From: an uncultured Chitinophagales bacterium
Lineage (GTDB): Bacteria > Bacteroidota > Bacteroidia > Chitinophagales > JAHDHT01
Length of the DNA stretch: 64,000 bases
Assembly: GCA_938023075.1 (NCBI GenBank)
Contig: CALHDG010000036.1
Span: forward strand, 43,032 to 107,031
Direction of reading: 5' to 3'
Of the stretch, positions 45,311 to 54,263 are shown one piece after another. The translations under genes and the position numbers were made by a program. Each line of letters begins with the position of its first letter. The first letter of the stretch is position 1. The notes under the pieces are model-generated. The model was not told where the DNA came from and made no database searches. It worked only from the letters and a program-made list of their open reading frames with translations.

Positions 45311-48145
45311 ATGGATAAAGAGGGTTTGAAAGAGGATCATCAAAAATTATTGAATGTGACTGCCGCCGAATTGAGGCACGAACAACAACGGGTTAATAAA
45401 TATATTCGTGCTCATCAAAAAGATAAGCAAGCAATTGTCCATTCGTTAAGCTATCGAATTGGTTATGTTTTGACTTTTCCTCTAAGAAAAATATTGGGTA
45501 TTTTTAAGGGAAAACCAACTCCTTTATTTCATAAAATCAAGTCTAACGAATATTTTTTAGAATCGTTTAATAAAAGAATTGCTGATATACGGCGAGTAAT
45601 TTCTGATAAATCCGCTCCATCATTATTTAAATCTCAAAATTCTATTCAAGGCTTTATTGATGAACTAAACCATGGTGTTGTAAAAGGTTGGTACAGAGAT
45701 GTGAATAATCCATTTAACCGGTTAGAATTGCAAATTCATCATAACGAACAAATAGTAGAAAAAATAATTTGTGATCAATATCGTTTAGATTTAGCTCAAA
45801 AAAAAATAGGTGACGGACATTATGGTTTTGAATTGGATTTAAAAGATTTGCAAAAACGGAACAAGGGCGAAATTATCTTAAAATTTAAAAATGGTCCTAT
45901 TATAGCCACCTATCTGCTATCTGACGATGCTATTGAATTATTACAACAACATGAGTTAAAGACAACTTCAATAGACGATGGTCATCATTTAAAAAAGTAT
46001 GATTTTACATTTGAAGGCATTCAAAAAGATCATATTTGTGGTTGGATAATTGATGTGGAAGACCCGGCACATAAAGTAAATGTTTTCTTATTTTTAGAAG
46101 ACGAGTTTTTAAATTCGGCTATGGCAAATTTATATAGATCAGATGTAGAATTTGCGGGCAAAGGAGATGGGAAGTTCGGCTTCAACATAAAAATACCCTA
46201 TGAGAAATTAATTGGAAAGCCAGCCGTATTTAAGGCAATTACGCAAGATGGCGTATACTTGGGAGAAGCGGAATGGAATTCGAATTTGTATAAAAAGCAA
46301 CTCAGCATCCATCCCTTTAAGCCTAATAAAACCATGTTCCTTCCTATAGATGATGGCATTTCAGAATTAAAATTAGAAGCTTTTGATTTTAAAATTGCTG
46401 TTCATATTCATGTTTTTTATGTAGATGTTTTTGAAACTATTTGTAGCTATTTGAAGAATATTTCTGGTCATTTTGATTTGTTGATCTCTACCAGCCAAGA
46501 GATGAAACAGGAGATTCAGCAAGTTTTATCGAAAACAAATTTTAACGGTAAGGCAGTAATTAAAAAAGTACCCAATCGCGGAAGAGACATTGCTCCAATG
46601 ATGATTGAGTTTGGAAAGGAGTTGTTAAGCTATGATTTGGCATTGCATCTTCATACCAAAAAAACGGCGCATAATAAAAACCTCGGAGAACTTTGGATGC
46701 TGCATATTTTAAAATGCCTGTTGTCCGATGAGTTATATCTTAATAGTATTTTTAAACTGTTCAAGTTAAATGATCAATTGGGTATTGTTGCGCCTACTTT
46801 AATTGATGATTTAGTCCGCTTTTATAATTGGGGAGATAACCATCAGATGGCAACTCAACTTTTTAAGGATATTAATATTCAAAAAAAATGGCTGCCCAAT
46901 GAAGCCGAAGGAATTGAATTTCCTGCCGGCACTATGTTTTGGTTTCGACCAATTGCCCTAAAAAAACTATTGAATAGTAATTTAGCATATACTTCTTTTC
47001 CGAAAGAACCCATTGATGCAGATGGAACGATAGCCCATGCTATTGAGCGTTGTATGTATTACGTGGCTAAAGAAAGTTCATTTGATTATTTAATGGTTCA
47101 ACCGCTGAAACCCAAAGCTGTTTTACCAAACAATTCAATTAAAATAAGTATTATTGTACCTGTATATAATGGCAAAAAATGGTTGTTAGATGCCGTTCAA
47201 TCTATCATAACGCAACAATCATTATTGTCAACTTATGAAATTATTTTGGTAGATAATAATTCAACAGATGGAAGCGATGTTTTAGGTAAACGTTATGCTA
47301 CTATCTACCCACAGATTAAATATTTAAAAGAAGAAAAAAAAGGAGCAGGTAATGCAAGAAACTTGGGTTTAAAAAAGGCAGGTGGCGATTATATTTTCTT
47401 TCTTGATGCTGATGATTTAATTGGAAATACTAGCCTGCAAGCGTTGTTAGATAAAGCGGAATATTCGGATGCCGAGTTGGTGGTTTCTCCCTTAGTGATT
47501 TTTGATGAACATCATTTTAAAGAAGCTAGTCCATATGACTATACCAAATATCAGCATACTTTAGCAATGAAAGAACTTAAAAATAGAAAAGCAAATGCCA
47601 TAGAAGAAAAATTATTATATGCTTTGTTTTCTGATTTTGGACCTTGTGCTAAATTATACAAACGCTCTTTTTTAGAGCAACATCAACTATTCTTTCCTGA
47701 AAACACAAATTATGAAGATAATATTTTTATCTACAGCGTTTATTTAAAAGCTGAAAAAATTGAAATTTGTGGCAGTCCAACTTATTATTACCGAAAGTTT
47801 AATGAAGAAAAAGGCATTACCCAATCTACAGCATCAGATGAGCATTCGTTGATTGAACAATGTCTCATTATTAAAGAATTGCAACAATTAAGTGCGCAGA
47901 AAAGTCATCAGCATTTGAGTCCATTTGTACAAGCAAGCTTGGTAAAAAAACTGTTTTGGTTTTTTAATGTATTGGATAAACTACCTCATGCTCAATCTCC
48001 ATTTTATCAACACTTAAAGGATATCTTAACTAAAATACCAGAAGAAAGAATTGACCAGGAAGGGCGACAATATGTTTCCTTTTTTAAAGAAATCCGAAAG
48101 GGAGCGTACTCTAAGGCAAAATCTATATTTTCATCAAATAAATAA
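45311..48145 (+). CDS. RgpF-domain and GT2 glycosyltransferase fusion, first gene of surface-glycan cluster
   Basis: 944 residues. N-terminal charged coiled-coil-like stretch (1-95), then two related beta-sandwich-like modules (about 110-215 and 225-320), each with a GW.D...P...V.L/F core (KGWYRDVNNPFNRLEL, CGWIIDVEDPAHKVNV) and YR.D; these modules are known from large glycosyltransferases. Next comes a rhamnan-synthesis-F-type domain (about 355-600: IHIHVFY-like start, NRGRDIAPM, LHLHTKK, EFPAGTMFWFRP). The C-terminal 330 residues are a GT2 domain (ISIIVPVYNG, DNNSTDGS, GAGNARNLGL, FFLDADDLIG with the DxD-type motif). It probably builds a rhamnose-containing or similar surface polymer. Confidence 0.9.
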   Translation: MDKEGLKEDHQKLLNVTAAELRHEQQRVNKYIRAHQKDKQAIVHSLSYRIGYVLTFPLRKILGIFKGKPTPLFHKIKSNEYFLESFNKRIADIRRVISDKSAPSLFKSQNSIQGFIDELNHGVVKGWYRDVNNPFNRLELQIHHNEQIVEKIICDQYRLDLAQKKIGDGHYGFELDLKDLQKRNKGEIILKFKNGPIIATYLLSDDAIELLQQHELKTTSIDDGHHLKKYDFTFEGIQKDHICGWIIDVEDPAHKVNVFLFLEDEFLNSAMANLYRSDVEFAGKGDGKFGFNIKIPYEKLIGKPAVFKAITQDGVYLGEAEWNSNLYKKQLSIHPFKPNKTMFLPIDDGISELKLEAFDFKIAVHIHVFYVDVFETICSYLKNISGHFDLLISTSQEMKQEIQQVLSKTNFNGKAVIKKVPNRGRDIAPMMIEFGKELLSYDLALHLHTKKTAHNKNLGELWMLHILKCLLSDELYLNSIFKLFKLNDQLGIVAPTLIDDLVRFYNWGDNHQMATQLFKDINIQKKWLPNEAEGIEFPAGTMFWFRPIALKKLLNSNLAYTSFPKEPIDADGTIAHAIERCMYYVAKESSFDYLMVQPLKPKAVLPNNSIKISIIVPVYNGKKWLLDAVQSIITQQSLLSTYEIILVDNNSTDGSDVLGKRYATIYPQIKYLKEEKKGAGNARNLGLKKAGGDYIFFLDADDLIGNTSLQALLDKAEYSDAELVVSPLVIFDEHHFKEASPYDYTKYQHTLAMKELKNRKANAIEEKLLYALFSDFGPCAKLYKRSFLEQHQLFFPENTNYEDNIFIYSVYLKAEKIEICGSPTYYYRKFNEEKGITQSTASDEHSLIEQCLIIKELQQLSAQKSHQHLSPFVQASLVKKLFWFFNVLDKLPHAQSPFYQHLKDILTKIPEERIDQEGRQYVSFFKEIRKGAYSKAKSIFSSNK

Positions 48146-48150
48146 AACAG

Positions 48151-49155
48151 TTGGTATACGTTTATACATCAATTAATGGAGCTTATTTGTCAAACGCTCG
48201 TATTTTGGCAAAATCGGTGAAAAAAATGCATCCTAATTGGCAGTTTGTTTTGCTATTTAGTGACATTGAAAGTGATTATATTGATTGGCGAAATGAACCA
48301 TTTGATGAGGTTTTGTATGCACATCATTTACCCGTTAATAATTTTAGAAGTTGGTTTTTTAAGTATACTGTTGTTGAATTGTGTACCGCTGTTAAGGGTA
48401 TTGCCGCTCAGTATTTATTTGATGAAAGAGGTGCAGAAAAAGTAATTTATTTAGATCCGGATACGGTGGTGTTTTCTGATATGAGTCAAATTGTAGATTT
48501 GTTAGAGGAGTACAGTGCCATATTAACACCGCATTTAACCGATGCCGAAGAAAGTATGGAAGGCATATTTAGTCACGAAATGGCAGCCTTAAAACATGGC
48601 ACCTTCAATTTAGGTTTTTATGCATTTAACCAAAGTAAAGAAGGTAGGCAATTTTTAGATTGGTGGGCAAACCGGATTGAACAATTTAGTTATGCCGATT
48701 TTAATAAAGGGCTTTTTACTGATCAAAAATGGTGTAATTTGGCACCCTATTTATTCGATAATATTTTGGTTTTAAAAGACCGGAGTTATAATGTGGCGAC
48801 TTGGAATATTAAAAATAGAACTATTACCCAATCAAAAGAAGAGGTGTGGTTAGTGAATAATACGCCATTGAAATTTTATCATTTTTCTGGTTTTGGTAAA
48901 AACTTTCATTGGGCAGATAGAGAATTGGAAATATTTTCAAAAAAAGGAGATGGTGTTAGAGCATTATGGCAATGGTATAAAAAAGCCTATCACGACCATG
49001 CTTTATCTAAGCCCTTGCATTGGTATTGGGCAAACTATGAAAATGGAGAAATTATAGAAGCAAATCATAGAAGAACATACAGAGATAGTGAGGAACTACA
49101 AAAAAAATACCCTAATCCTTACAATGACGACTTTTATCTAAACGAAATAGTATGA
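48151..49155 (+). CDS. Glycosyltransferase of the GT8-like (nucleotide-diphospho-sugar) type
   Basis: 334 residues, TTG start 5 bp after the previous stop. GT-A fold: VYTSINGAYLSNARILAKSV at the start (nucleotide binding), then the metal-binding YLDPDTVVF (DxD), GTFNLGFYAFN and FTDQKWCNLAPYLF, as in GT8-like and related bacterial transferases; FYHFSGFGK lies near the end. Cytoplasmic. Sits between the RgpF/GT2 fusion and the sulfotransferase gene, with a 4-bp ATGA overlap to the latter, so clearly part of the same operon. Confidence 0.9.
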   Translation: MVYVYTSINGAYLSNARILAKSVKKMHPNWQFVLLFSDIESDYIDWRNEPFDEVLYAHHLPVNNFRSWFFKYTVVELCTAVKGIAAQYLFDERGAEKVIYLDPDTVVFSDMSQIVDLLEEYSAILTPHLTDAEESMEGIFSHEMAALKHGTFNLGFYAFNQSKEGRQFLDWWANRIEQFSYADFNKGLFTDQKWCNLAPYLFDNILVLKDRSYNVATWNIKNRTITQSKEEVWLVNNTPLKFYHFSGFGKNFHWADRELEIFSKKGDGVRALWQWYKKAYHDHALSKPLHWYWANYENGEIIEANHRRTYRDSEELQKKYPNPYNDDFYLNEIV

Positions 49156-50042
49156 GCATTATTAAAAGTCCAATTTTTATTGGTGGTTCTGGAAGAAGCG
49201 GAACCTCTTTATTGTTTAAATTAATTGCCAGAGAAGACTGTTGCTATAGCTTTAATTTTTTAGAAACTAAATTTATTATTGGGGTTGATAGTTTGTTGGA
49301 TCTATATAATTCTATTTCGTGCGATTATAGTACTGGTAGGGCGAAATTAGCAATTGGCAGGTTTCGTAAAACGATGAACCGTTTAAAAACCGGCGGTGTT
49401 TATAAAGATGTGGGGTTTGAAACGCTGTATAAAGAGAGCAATCAATATGATAAAATCGTAAAACGATTTCTACTATCGCTGCAACATCCAAATGAGGTGG
49501 CAAAATATTTGTCAGATCAACAAGCGATTCAACTATTTAGAAATTTTTTGGTAGATATGATCTCAAATTTGAGTGTTTATTCAGAGAACAAACGCTTTGT
49601 AGAGAAAACACCCCATAACATATTGCATCTGAATTTTTTATTCAACTTATTTCCTGATATGAAGTTTGTGCATATTATAAGAGACCCCAGAGGTGTTGCC
49701 TTTTCATTGAGTAAGCAAACTTGGGGACCCAGCAATTTTGAAGATGCATGTTATTGGTTGTGTCATGTATATGATGCTTTTTTAAGTCAGGCTAATTTTC
49801 AATCTCTAACTTCGCCTGCAAATTTTATGCAAGTTAAATTGGAGGATTTGGCGGGCGATCAGTTAAAAAAAACCAACAGAAAGTTGCGCTCCTTCTTAAA
49901 CATGGAAACTTTTAATTTAAAGCCAGATGAAATTAATGAAGGTCAAATTAATTATTGGCAAAATGAAATTACTAAGGAACAGATGATTAAAGCCAATTTT
50001 GTACTTGGTAAATATATTGCTCACTTTAACTATGGAATGTAA
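49152..50042 (+). CDS. Sulfotransferase family protein
   Basis: 296 residues. P-loop-like PAPS-binding start SPIFIGGSGRSGTSLLFKLI and the 3'-phosphate-binding segment FVHIIRDPRGVAFSLSK, the two signatures of sulfotransferases; VEKTPHNILHLNFLF lies between. It would move sulfate from PAPS to a sugar or lipid hydroxyl. Overlaps the glycosyltransferase gene by 4 bp, so the acceptor is probably the glycan made by this cluster. Confidence 0.88.
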   Translation: MSIIKSPIFIGGSGRSGTSLLFKLIAREDCCYSFNFLETKFIIGVDSLLDLYNSISCDYSTGRAKLAIGRFRKTMNRLKTGGVYKDVGFETLYKESNQYDKIVKRFLLSLQHPNEVAKYLSDQQAIQLFRNFLVDMISNLSVYSENKRFVEKTPHNILHLNFLFNLFPDMKFVHIIRDPRGVAFSLSKQTWGPSNFEDACYWLCHVYDAFLSQANFQSLTSPANFMQVKLEDLAGDQLKKTNRKLRSFLNMETFNLKPDEINEGQINYWQNEITKEQMIKANFVLGKYIAHFNYGM

Positions 50043-50053
50043 GCCAATATCAA

Positions 50054-51082
50054 TTGAAAAAAATTTATGTACATATTGGTTTAGAGAAAACAGGTACTTC
50101 AGCAATTCAGTACTTTTTAAAGTTAAATCGATATCAGCTTAAAGTACAAGGCGATATCTATATTCCACAATATCGAACAAAAGATACTACCTATACGCAT
50201 CATAGATTAGCTAAAAGTTTTTTTGCTAATCAAAACATTGCCAAAAAACACCGGTCTTATTCAAACTTTGAACTAGACCAACTTTTGCAATTGCTCAAAT
50301 CAACAAAATCATCTTCAATTATTGTTTCATCTGAACTTTTCTCTTACTATAAATTGGAACAAATAAAACAGTTTAGAGCATATTTAAAGGCATTTAAGGT
50401 TTACATTATTTTATTTTTACGCCGGCAAGATGAATATTTGGAAGCGCAATATGCGCAACACTTAAAAGGTATTTGGACAAAAGGAGGCACTCCCGTTAAG
50501 CCTGATCAATTTACAGCTCATAATTTAAACTACAATCAATTTATTGGTCAATGGGAAAAGGGCGGTTTTGATGATATTGCAGTCGAAATTTATTCCACCG
50601 GCGAAGATAAAAATCAGATTTACCATCAGTTTTTTAAGAACATAAATGCTAGCTTACTAAAAAACGATTGGATCATGTTTCCTGATTCGATAAAAAATCC
50701 GTCGTTATCACCATTTCATTTAGAGTTATTGAAAAACTATGTACACCTTATTGAAGATGATGACATACGGAAAAAAATATCCTTCTTACTATTTCACCAT
50801 AATAATGAAGAAGCGGGGATAAAAGGGTCATTCATACAAAATAAACAAATTTTCACTAATGAATTTAAAAGGGAATTGCTTGCCAAATACGAAGCATCTA
50901 ACAAGCAAGTATTAAACAGATATCCTCAAATTGGCTATAATGCACAACATTTATTTCAACCTTTACAAGAATCAGATGATGCTAATGATTTAATTATCAA
51001 TGAGTTAAGTCAAGAAGAAATGATTAAACGATTTATGGAAATCCTACAATTTGCTTTTGAGGAGGGATTGATTTCCAAATAG
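50054..51082 (+). CDS. Sulfotransferase-like P-loop protein
   Basis: 342 residues, TTG start. Opens with KKIYVHIGLEKTGTSAIQYFL, the P-loop of a divergent sulfotransferase-like family found in polysaccharide clusters. A later segment VYIILFLRRQDEYLEAQYAQ matches the 3'-phosphate-binding region (RRQxxYLxSxY type). Eleven bases after the first sulfotransferase, so the operon has two such enzymes, perhaps for two positions on one glycan. Sequence evidence for true sulfotransferase activity is weaker here. Confidence 0.75.
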   Translation: MKKIYVHIGLEKTGTSAIQYFLKLNRYQLKVQGDIYIPQYRTKDTTYTHHRLAKSFFANQNIAKKHRSYSNFELDQLLQLLKSTKSSSIIVSSELFSYYKLEQIKQFRAYLKAFKVYIILFLRRQDEYLEAQYAQHLKGIWTKGGTPVKPDQFTAHNLNYNQFIGQWEKGGFDDIAVEIYSTGEDKNQIYHQFFKNINASLLKNDWIMFPDSIKNPSLSPFHLELLKNYVHLIEDDDIRKKISFLLFHHNNEEAGIKGSFIQNKQIFTNEFKRELLAKYEASNKQVLNRYPQIGYNAQHLFQPLQESDDANDLIINELSQEEMIKRFMEILQFAFEEGLISK

Positions 51083-51174
51083 CTCAACTTTAAGGATTAG
51101 AGCAACAACTTATCAAATAGTTAAATATACAAATCATTTAGATTTCAATCGATGATTTAGTTTCTTTTCAAAAT

Positions 51175-52020
51175 CTAATAATCCCCCAAAGTCTCTTCCA
51201 ACTGATTCAATGCTACAGCAGTTTGTTCTTCATTGGTCGCTTTGCCGTGCCACTGATATTTGTCGTGCATAAAATCGACACCAAAGCCCATTTTGGTATG
51301 CATAATTATACAAACAGGTTTGCCTTTTCCTGTTGCAGCCTTAGCATCGTTTAAGGTATCTATTACACTTTGCAAATCATTGCCATTTTCTAAAGTGATG
51401 ATATGCCAACCAAAGCTTGCTATTTTCTTACCTACATCTATCAAATCCATCACATCTTTGGTTCGTCCGTCAATTTGAGCATCATTACGGTCAATGGTAG
51501 CAATAATATTATCTATATTATGATGGGCAGCAAACATAAAAGCTTCCCAATTTTGACCTTCTTGCAACTCGCCATCTCCGTGTAACGAAAACACTAATTG
51601 CGGATCATTGACTAATCTTTTAGCAAGTGCTGCACCACAAGCCACCGATAGTCCTTGCCCAAGCGAACCACTAGCAATTCGAACACCCGGCAAATGTTCG
51701 TGGGTTGCCGGATGCCCTTGTAAACGCGAATTGATCTTCCTAAAAGTATTTAGTTCTTCTACCGGAAAATAACCGGCTCTTGCCAATACACTATAAAATA
51801 CTGGTGAAATATGCCCATTAGAAAGGAAAAACAGATCTTCGTTGTGTCCTTCCATATTAAATGCAGGATCGTGTTTCATCATATGAAAATACAGTGCAAC
51901 AAAAAATTCTGTACAACCCAGCGAACCACCCGGATGACCACTATTGACTAAATGAGTCATCCGAATAATATCACGCCGTACCTGGCTACATATTTTTTTC
52001 ATTTCATCTGTTGATGCCAT
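51175..52020 (-). CDS. Transketolase, N-terminal subunit
   Basis: 281 residues, the thiamine-diphosphate-binding half of a split transketolase. HLVNSGHPGGSLGCTEF, LFFLSNGHISPVFYSVL, GSLGQGLSVACGAALA and the magnesium/TPP motif LHGDGELQEGQNWEA...IDRNDAQIDG are all present. The pyrimidine-binding C-terminal subunit must be encoded elsewhere: no such gene lies on either side, although the two halves are usually adjacent. It interrupts two parts of the glycan region on the opposite strand. Role: pentose-phosphate carbon shuffling. Confidence 0.93.
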   Translation of the reverse strand: MASTDEMKKICSQVRRDIIRMTHLVNSGHPGGSLGCTEFFVALYFHMMKHDPAFNMEGHNEDLFFLSNGHISPVFYSVLARAGYFPVEELNTFRKINSRLQGHPATHEHLPGVRIASGSLGQGLSVACGAALAKRLVNDPQLVFSLHGDGELQEGQNWEAFMFAAHHNIDNIIATIDRNDAQIDGRTKDVMDLIDVGKKIASFGWHIITLENGNDLQSVIDTLNDAKAATGKGKPVCIIMHTKMGFGVDFMHDKYQWHGKATNEEQTAVALNQLEETLGDY

Positions 52021-52077
52021 ATCTTCTTTTTATTTTGCAGTGAATAAATCTCTTTTAGGATTCTATATAATGCTACA

Positions 52078-52212
52078 AAAATAAATCTATATTTCTGTCT
52101 TTGCCATTTTTCGATATACTTCGTTGAAAAGCCTCGTCTTAGTCCCACTATGACTACGTTTTTCGCCTCGTCTATCAAAAAATGACTTTGACATAAAAAG
52201 TAGATTTATTTT
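52078..52212 (+). repeat. Fold-back element, copy 3 of the family
   Basis: 135 bp. AAAATAAATCTA at the left end and TAGATTTATTTT at the right end are exact inverted copies, and the arms continue imperfectly inward to TTTTTCGATATAC / GTCTATCAAAAAA. The centre (AAAAGCCTCGTCTTAG, CTATGACTACG) aligns with the inverted element at 30428-30590. It lies between the starts and ends of two minus-strand genes. Confidence 0.7.
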
Positions 52213-52222
52213 CTCCGCATTA

Positions 52223-53947
52223 CTATTTTAAAAACTTCTTTGATAAAATACCATGATCGGTTGCCAATTGAACGAAATAAAAACCCGAAGGTAAATTTTT
52301 AGTATTCAGTTGTATGGTAGAATTGTTTAGGAGACGAGCGTTGTAAGTATATTCTTTTCCGGTAATATCAGAAATTTTAATATCAAAAGCTGTGGTCAGT
52401 AGTTCGGTATCTAAAGAAACGTTTAAAAAATCTTTAACTGGATTTGGCCAAACTTCTTTTATAATTTTTTCATTTAAGATATTATAGGTGCTAAACCTTG
52501 GTGCACTTCCGTTTTCTAAGCAAAAATTGTTGCTTTGAGAAGCACCAAATGCTCCACCACCACTTGCTAAGGTCATGCCGTTCGCATCCTTAATGTTGTA
52601 ATTGCCACACAAACCTGGTGTAGCAACTAAACTTAAGGTACCCACTATAGAGCCAGGCATAATTAAAGTACCTGGCGTTATAAAGGTAGAAATTCCAATG
52701 GCACTGCTTTGAAAGGGACACATGCCATTATTCAGTGCATCGTTTACTACTAAGGTGTAGCATCCATCTGGTAAACAAGTATTTTCAGTAGTATTTGAAT
52801 TAGCCGGGAAACTACTATAATTACCACCAGAAGCCACCGCCATATTATTAGAGTCAAAAATAGTCCAACTGGTTTGTCCTGGGAAACCATCAAATGTTAA
52901 GTTTAAATCAACATTAGCACAACAATTGCCAACGCACGATGCACCTGAATAGATAACGGTTATTTGATCTTGCCTAATAACACCGGCATATAGATCCGTA
53001 GTTTGAATAGTAAATTCAATTTCGGTACCATCACAAATATCAGAGGGCAAATCGGCATACGATAAAACATAGGGAGCGGTATCATATAAAACGCCGGCAT
53101 AACATAAGCCACCAAGGCTGGGGTCTGGTCCGGTATTTTGGCCGCCGGCAGCACCACTTGCGGTGTTCGCTACAACTACAGGACTGCCGCCATTAATGGT
53201 GTAATAAAAATTATTAATTAATTCAGATGGAATACCCGTACTAACATCGGAGTACGGGGTGCAGTTGCTTAAACGGCTTAAGCCTTCCACATATAACTCA
53301 ATATCTTGTCCACAATTTAAGTTTATCGGACCATCTGAGCCAGAGTTATAATCATTGATAATAGCTGTGGTGAGCGGCTGCCCGTTGCCAGGAAATTCAT
53401 TATTTATATTTACATCTATAGTGCCTAAATTGATTACAGCGTATTCTGTAGTATTGAGGTTACTGTAAACAGAACTATTCAGGGCATCAAAAGTAGTATT
53501 GTTAGTTATATATAAAATGCCTTCCATTTCATAGCGAGCACCATCGCAGGCTTCAAAACCATTTGAAGGGTCGGCAATAATCGAACCTAATGGAATAACA
53601 TTATTGCAAAAACTGGTTTGTCCAAAAGTTAACGAGATGCTGCCAACCACGTTAAAAGGCGACGGACCTTCGACAGAACATTGGTAAATTCGGCTACCAT
53701 CTGGCAACAGTTGATAAATATAAAATACTACTCCCGAAAGGTAATTCGCATCATTGCACGCGAAATTACCAATGGTTATGTTATTAAAATTAATAGAAAG
53801 ATTGGCAGCATCAAAAACCGGTGGGTCAACTGAAAAAGCAACCGAGCTGGCGCAACCTGTGCTAATATTACACTGTGCCTTTACAGAATTTAAATTAAAG
53901 ACAATTGCTAAAAAAAGGGTGCTTAAGAAAAAAATTATATTACGCAT
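52223..53947 (-). CDS. Secreted T9SS protein with glycine-rich C-terminal module
   Basis: 574 residues from the ATG at 53947; upstream ATGs would add residues before the signal peptide (MRNIIFFLSTLFLAIVF). The first 340 mature residues show no family I know; they contain several cysteines. Residues about 345-500 form a module starting DGFPGQTSWTIFDSNN, with LPDGCYTLVVNDALNNGMCP and TPGTLIMPGSIVGTLSL. The same module, highly similar, occurs in the repeat protein at 61938-64000. The last 75 residues, from VWPNPVKDFL to LPSGFYFVQL, are a type A T9SS sorting domain. Surface or secreted; function unknown. Confidence 0.8.
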   Translation of the reverse strand: MRNIIFFLSTLFLAIVFNLNSVKAQCNISTGCASSVAFSVDPPVFDAANLSINFNNITIGNFACNDANYLSGVVFYIYQLLPDGSRIYQCSVEGPSPFNVVGSISLTFGQTSFCNNVIPLGSIIADPSNGFEACDGARYEMEGILYITNNTTFDALNSSVYSNLNTTEYAVINLGTIDVNINNEFPGNGQPLTTAIINDYNSGSDGPINLNCGQDIELYVEGLSRLSNCTPYSDVSTGIPSELINNFYYTINGGSPVVVANTASGAAGGQNTGPDPSLGGLCYAGVLYDTAPYVLSYADLPSDICDGTEIEFTIQTTDLYAGVIRQDQITVIYSGASCVGNCCANVDLNLTFDGFPGQTSWTIFDSNNMAVASGGNYSSFPANSNTTENTCLPDGCYTLVVNDALNNGMCPFQSSAIGISTFITPGTLIMPGSIVGTLSLVATPGLCGNYNIKDANGMTLASGGGAFGASQSNNFCLENGSAPRFSTYNILNEKIIKEVWPNPVKDFLNVSLDTELLTTAFDIKISDITGKEYTYNARLLNNSTIQLNTKNLPSGFYFVQLATDHGILSKKFLK

Positions 53948-54221
53948 AATCATACTATTCATAATTGTTACTAACAAGTAACAAATATAGGTTAAATAGA
54001 GGGGGATTGCGGTTTTGGATGATAATTTTATTTGAAAAAAAATTTACATTTCTTACGTTTTGTAGGCTTGATTAAATTTTGTTGGTTATTCGTTAAATTG
54101 GTTTAAATAAAAAAGATCGACAAGTTTATCCAAACATTAAAAGTAGTTGACACTTTATTAAAATTCTCAATTAAGAAGACCCAATCAAAAACCCCGGAAA
54201 CTCCTTATGTCCACTGCTGTC

Positions 54222-54263
54222 ATCTCAGAAAATGTGGAGAGCAACGGAACATTTATCTGAGAT
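54222..54263. repeat. Hairpin element at the 5' end of a truncated gene
   Basis: ATCTCAGAAAATGT and ACATTTATCTGAGAT are near-perfect inverted copies around a 13-base loop. The only ATG of the downstream gene lies inside the left arm, so its first ten or so codons are made of this element. It resembles the dispersed TGTCATCTC...GAGATCTC sequences of Bacteroidota, from memory. The gap 53948-54221 holds no gene I can see. Confidence 0.65.
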
